From Emcibacter sp. SYSU 3D8 (GTDB lineage Bacteria > Pseudomonadota > Alphaproteobacteria > SMXS01), in NCBI RefSeq assembly GCF_039655875.1, contig NZ_JBBYXK010000002.1, positions 620,001 to 684,000 of the forward strand: a DNA stretch of 64,000 nucleotides. Direction: 5' to 3'. The notes under the pieces are model-generated. The model searched no databases, was not told the DNA's origin, and was given only the letters and a program-made list of their open reading frames with translations. This document shows, one piece after another, positions 63,657 to 64,000 of this stretch. The translations under genes were made by a program, and so were the position numbers. How positions within the stretch are numbered: the first letter of the stretch is position 1; each line of letters opens with the position of its first letter.

Positions 63657-64000
63657 ATGACCGATCAGGATTTGATTTTCAACCGAAGACCCGCCACGGC
63701 ACAGGAGATGGCCAGCTTCAGCACGGCGCTCACGGTCCTGGCCGGAAAATGGAAGCTGGAAATCCTCTGGCATCTCAGCCTGGGTACAAAGCGGTTCAGC
63801 CAGTTGCGGCGCGCGCTGCCCCGCATCACCCAGCACATGCTGACGGCCCGTTTGCGCGAATTGGAAGCTGACGGAATGATTCACCGCAAGGTGTATGCCG
63901 AGGTGCCACCGAAAGTCGAATATACGCTCTCGCGCGCCGCAGTCGACCTGGCGCCCATGTTCGCCGCCGCGTTAGAGTGGGCATACAAGTATTCGGACAG
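63657..64000 (+). CDS. HxlR family transcriptional regulator (3' end outside window)
   Basis: 114 residues are visible. A winged helix-turn-helix matches HxlR/MarR-like regulators: LAGKWKLEILWHLSLG, FSQLRRALPRITQHMLTARLRELEADGMI and VPPKVEYTLS. Members respond to aldehydes, disulfides or other reactive compounds. The start is ATG 63657, 28 bases after the transporter stop, so it may be co-transcribed with and regulate the transporter. The stop codon lies outside the window. Confidence 0.88.
   Translation, partial: MTDQDLIFNRRPATAQEMASFSTALTVLAGKWKLEILWHLSLGTKRFSQLRRALPRITQHMLTARLRELEADGMIHRKVYAEVPPKVEYTLSRAAVDLAPMFAAALEWAYKYSD

Overview
This is a GC-rich (about two-thirds G+C), gene-dense 64-kb stretch of chromosome, most likely from an alphaproteobacterium. 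The evidence is the lspA / DUF3035 lipoprotein / M16-M16 peptidase run, a DUF2849 protein, a PmbA-CysQ pair, a TorF-like porin, an sRNA candidate with alphaproteobacterial looks, and dense acyl-CoA metabolism. No phage, transposase, integrase or CRISPR array is visible. Both ends cut genes: an acyl-CoA dehydrogenase at the left and an HxlR-type regulator at the right. Family names are from motif recognition by eye; no database search was run.

Layout. 1-5.3 kb: the acyl-CoA dehydrogenase fragment, then a minus-strand copper-uptake cluster (DUF2946 protein, TonB-dependent receptor, PCu(A)C chaperone, PepSY membrane protein). 5.4-13.2 kb: PabB-PabC fusion, a lipoprotein, a cyanide-insensitive-type bd oxidase with its tiny third subunit, a 58-aa acidic protein, an ACAD11-like acyl-CoA dehydrogenase, and two small proteins. 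13.4-21.7 kb: plus-strand housekeeping run MaoC, ribF, lspA, DUF3035 lipoprotein, two M16 peptidases, pgi, mutL. ileS, which usually sits between ribF and lspA, is absent. 21.7-28.1 kb: rsmD, rluB-type synthase, a VapBC toxin-antitoxin pair and a GNAT enzyme facing tadA, then MscS and an alpha/beta hydrolase. 28.2-33.2 kb: two divergent hybrid histidine kinases, one with a complete ethylene-receptor-type copper-binding membrane domain. 33.2-40.6 kb: three SnoaL-like domains in two genes, ppa, an APH-type kinase, purD, xseA, an M23 peptidase. 40.6-52.6 kb: a TorF-like porin behind a sigma-54-like promoter, cysQ and pmbA, a TetR regulator, a Uup-type ABC-F protein, a lysophospholipase, hisN, oxidoreductases, a three-hairpin sRNA candidate and an N-formylglutamate amidohydrolase. 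52.7-64 kb: tRNA-Val(GAC), a three-gene membrane cluster (CXXCH protein, DUF2243, YgaP-like DUF2892), an MDR oxidoreductase, a GST, a phosphodiesterase-like enzyme, two MFS transporters, and a cytochrome b561-YceI operon flanked by two paralogous lipoproteins.

How the genes may work together. The left cluster has the parts for copper capture and import. Copper is also used by the ethylene-receptor-type kinase at 30.5 kb, where all five copper/ethylene residues known from plant ETR1 are present at identical spacing. The ACAD11-like dehydrogenase (10.8 kb) and the APH-like kinase (35.7 kb) are the two halves of animal ACAD10/11 and could act together on 4-hydroxyacyl-CoAs. Tight ATGA or TGATG overlaps define operons for cydAB plus small subunit, M16-M16-pgi-mutL, vapBC, the SnoaL genes, the DUF2243 cluster and the lipoprotein-b561-YceI genes. 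Several exported proteins appear to start at non-ATG codons (CTG, possibly ATT), each with a well-placed Shine-Dalgarno sequence.
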